A DNA stretch of 5,906 nt, from contig USOC01000080.1 in assembly GCA_900556245.1 (NCBI GenBank), positions 1-5,906 on the forward strand, read 5' to 3'. How positions within the stretch are numbered: the stretch's first letter is position 1; each line of letters opens with the position of its first letter. The notes under the pieces are model-generated. The model saw nothing but the letters and a program-made list of their open reading frames with translations. It searched no databases and was not told where the DNA came from. The position numbers and the translations under genes are program-made. This DNA comes from an uncultured Prevotellaceae bacterium (GTDB lineage: Bacteria; Bacteroidota; Bacteroidia; Bacteroidales; Muribaculaceae). Shown piece after piece: positions 4,713-5,906 of this stretch.

Positions 4713-5906
4713 ATGCTTCACAACGAATTTGACATAAAACATCTTTGGCATCCCTATACTTCCACAATCTCTCCGCTACCAACGTTCATGGTAAAACGGG
4801 CGGAAGGTGTCAGAATCACGCTCGACGACGGCACACAACTTATCGACGGCATGTCCTCGTGGTGGGCAGCCGTACACGGCTATAACCACCCCGTCATCAA
4901 CACCGCCGCCCAAGCGCAAATCAACGAAATGTCGCATGTGATGTTTGGCGGGTTTACCCACCATCCTGCAGTAGACTTAGGGAAATTGCTCCTTTCTATT
5001 TTGCCTCCGAATATGAACAACATATTCTATGCCGACTCAGGTTCTGTTGCTGTGGAAGTTGCCATGAAAATGGCAATCCAAGCCTCTATCTGCAAATCCG
5101 GCGGCACACGCAAGACCAACTTCATCACAATCCGCTCCGGCTACCACGGCGACACATGGAATGCGATGTCGGTTTGCGATCCTGTCACGGGCATGCACAG
5201 CCTGTTCGGACCCGCTCTCACTCCCCGGTATTTCATTTCTTCTCCCTCCTGCGGTTTCTACGACCAATGGAAGCCCGAATATGCAAAAGAAATGGAAGAA
5301 GCAATCAGCCGTCATGCCGACGAACTGGCAGGCATGATTCTCGAGCCGATTGTCCAAGGAGCCGGCGGCATGAAGTTCTATCACCGCGAATACTTGAAAG
5401 TCGCAAGAGAATTATGCGATCGCTACGGGCTATACCTGATATTCGATGAAATTGCAACCGGATTCGGACGCACAGGCAAACTTTTTGCATGGGAACACGC
5501 CGACGTGATGCCGGACATCATGTGCATAGGCAAAGCTCTGACAGCCGGTTATCTGACGATGAGTGCCGTCGTGACGACAAAAGAAGTTGCCGATACGATA
5601 TCAAAAGGCGCTGCCGGCGTGCTGATGCACGGCCCCACATTTATGGCCAACCCGCTCGCCTGCGCCATTGCAATCGCATCCATCAACCTGTTGATGGAAT
5701 CCGGTTGGAAAACGAACGTCGACCGCATCGAAACGACAATGCGCCAATTGATGCCGGAAGCTCTCAAATATCCGGCAGTTGCCGACGTAAGAATTCTTGG
5801 AGCAATCGGTGTCATTGAAACAAAAAAACCGGTTGATGTCAAAAAGTTCCAACAACGATGCGTTGAAGAAAATATTTGGGTAAGGCCATTTGGAACCCGG
5901 GTCTAC
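4713..5906 (+). CDS. bioA: Adenosylmethionine--8-amino-7-oxononanoate aminotransferase (partial, 3' end cut)
   Basis: BioA transfers an amino group from S-adenosylmethionine to KAPA (8-amino-7-oxononanoate), giving DAPA in biotin synthesis. It is a PLP enzyme of the class III aminotransferase family, cytosolic and dimeric. 398 codons are present with no stop before the right edge; the family is about 430 residues, so roughly the last 30 are missing. Motifs: HPYTS at 13-17; [16 protein letters not shown] at 45-60; MSHVMFGG at 73-80; the phosphate-binding segment [13 protein letters not shown] at 107-119; SGYHGDT at 142-148 with Tyr144; [11 protein letters not shown] at 245-255 with the PLP-nitrogen Asp245; the Schiff-base lysine Lys274 in [23 protein letters not shown] at 306-318; and Arg391 in WVRPFG, the KAPA carboxylate contact. 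These positions equal the E. coli numbering, which supports the start at 4713. It is divergent from the lipoprotein operon and has its own promoter. No other biotin gene is visible in the window. Confidence 0.97.
   Translation, partial: MLHNEFDIKHLWHPYTSTISPLPTFMVKRAEGVRITLDDGTQLIDGMSSWWAAVHGYNHPVINTAAQAQINEMSHVMFGGFTHHPAVDLGKLLLSILPPNMNNIFYADSGSVAVEVAMKMAIQASICKSGGTRKTNFITIRSGYHGDTWNAMSVCDPVTGMHSLFGPALTPRYFISSPSCGFYDQWKPEYAKEMEEAISRHADELAGMILEPIVQGAGGMKFYHREYLKVARELCDRYGLYLIFDEIATGFGRTGKLFAWEHADVMPDIMCIGKALTAGYLTMSAVVTTKEVADTISKGAAGVLMHGPTFMANPLACAIAIASINLLMESGWKTNVDRIETTMRQLMPEALKYPAVADVRILGAIGVIETKKPVDVKKFQQRCVEENIWVRPFGTRVY

Noticed and set aside
4680..4720. BirA or other biotin operator overlapping the bioA promoter
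   Set aside because: No TTGTAAAC-like half sites with inverted partners are present around the promoter.
176..5855. Other long open frames opposite or within purA, the hydrolase, the lipoprotein and bioA
   Set aside because: They are antisense or out-of-frame shadows of well-supported genes and have no recognisable protein features.

Overview
The window looks like chromosomal DNA of a member of the Bacteroidota, most likely the order Bacteroidales. Three signs support this. Three outward-facing upstream regions each carry an exact match to the Bacteroides-type -7 promoter element TAnnTTTG. Gene starts are preceded by A-rich sequence rather than clear Shine-Dalgarno sites. The protein sequences (Fur, a HEAT-like DNA alkylation repair protein, a PhnP-like hydrolase, PurA, BioA) read like Bacteroidales versions of their families. 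This assignment comes from pattern recognition, not from a search.

Layout, left to right. On the minus strand, reading from about 2000 down to 1: a Fur-family metalloregulator, then purA (adenylosuccinate synthetase) whose start lies inside the 3' end of fur, then after 40 bases the first 34 codons of a DUF1015-family gene cut by the left edge. A second minus-strand group reads from about 4380 down to 2065: a lipoprotein with a BamE/SmpA-like C-terminal segment, a PhnP-like metallo-beta-lactamase-fold hydrolase starting 2 bases after the lipoprotein stop, and a small AlkD-like HEAT-repeat protein. Divergent from these, on the plus strand, bioA (biotin biosynthesis) starts at 4713 and runs off the right edge with 398 codons present.

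Control regions. The 148-base fur/HEAT gap holds a fur promoter candidate, a bulged inverted repeat in the presumed fur leader and a T-rich tract that may end the upstream operon. The 358-base lipoprotein/bioA gap holds two outward-facing promoters and about 300 non-coding bases with short repeats.

Most of the genes are ordinary housekeeping or biosynthetic genes and I see no mobile element, CRISPR array, tRNA or rRNA. The points most worth a second look are: an in-frame A AAA AAG slippery heptamer at the end of fur, where a -1 shift would end Fur exactly on the ATGA of purA; replacement by Asp of the histidine that completes the structural zinc site in the PhnP family; and the tight lipoprotein / hydrolase / HEAT-protein operon, for which I know no described pathway.
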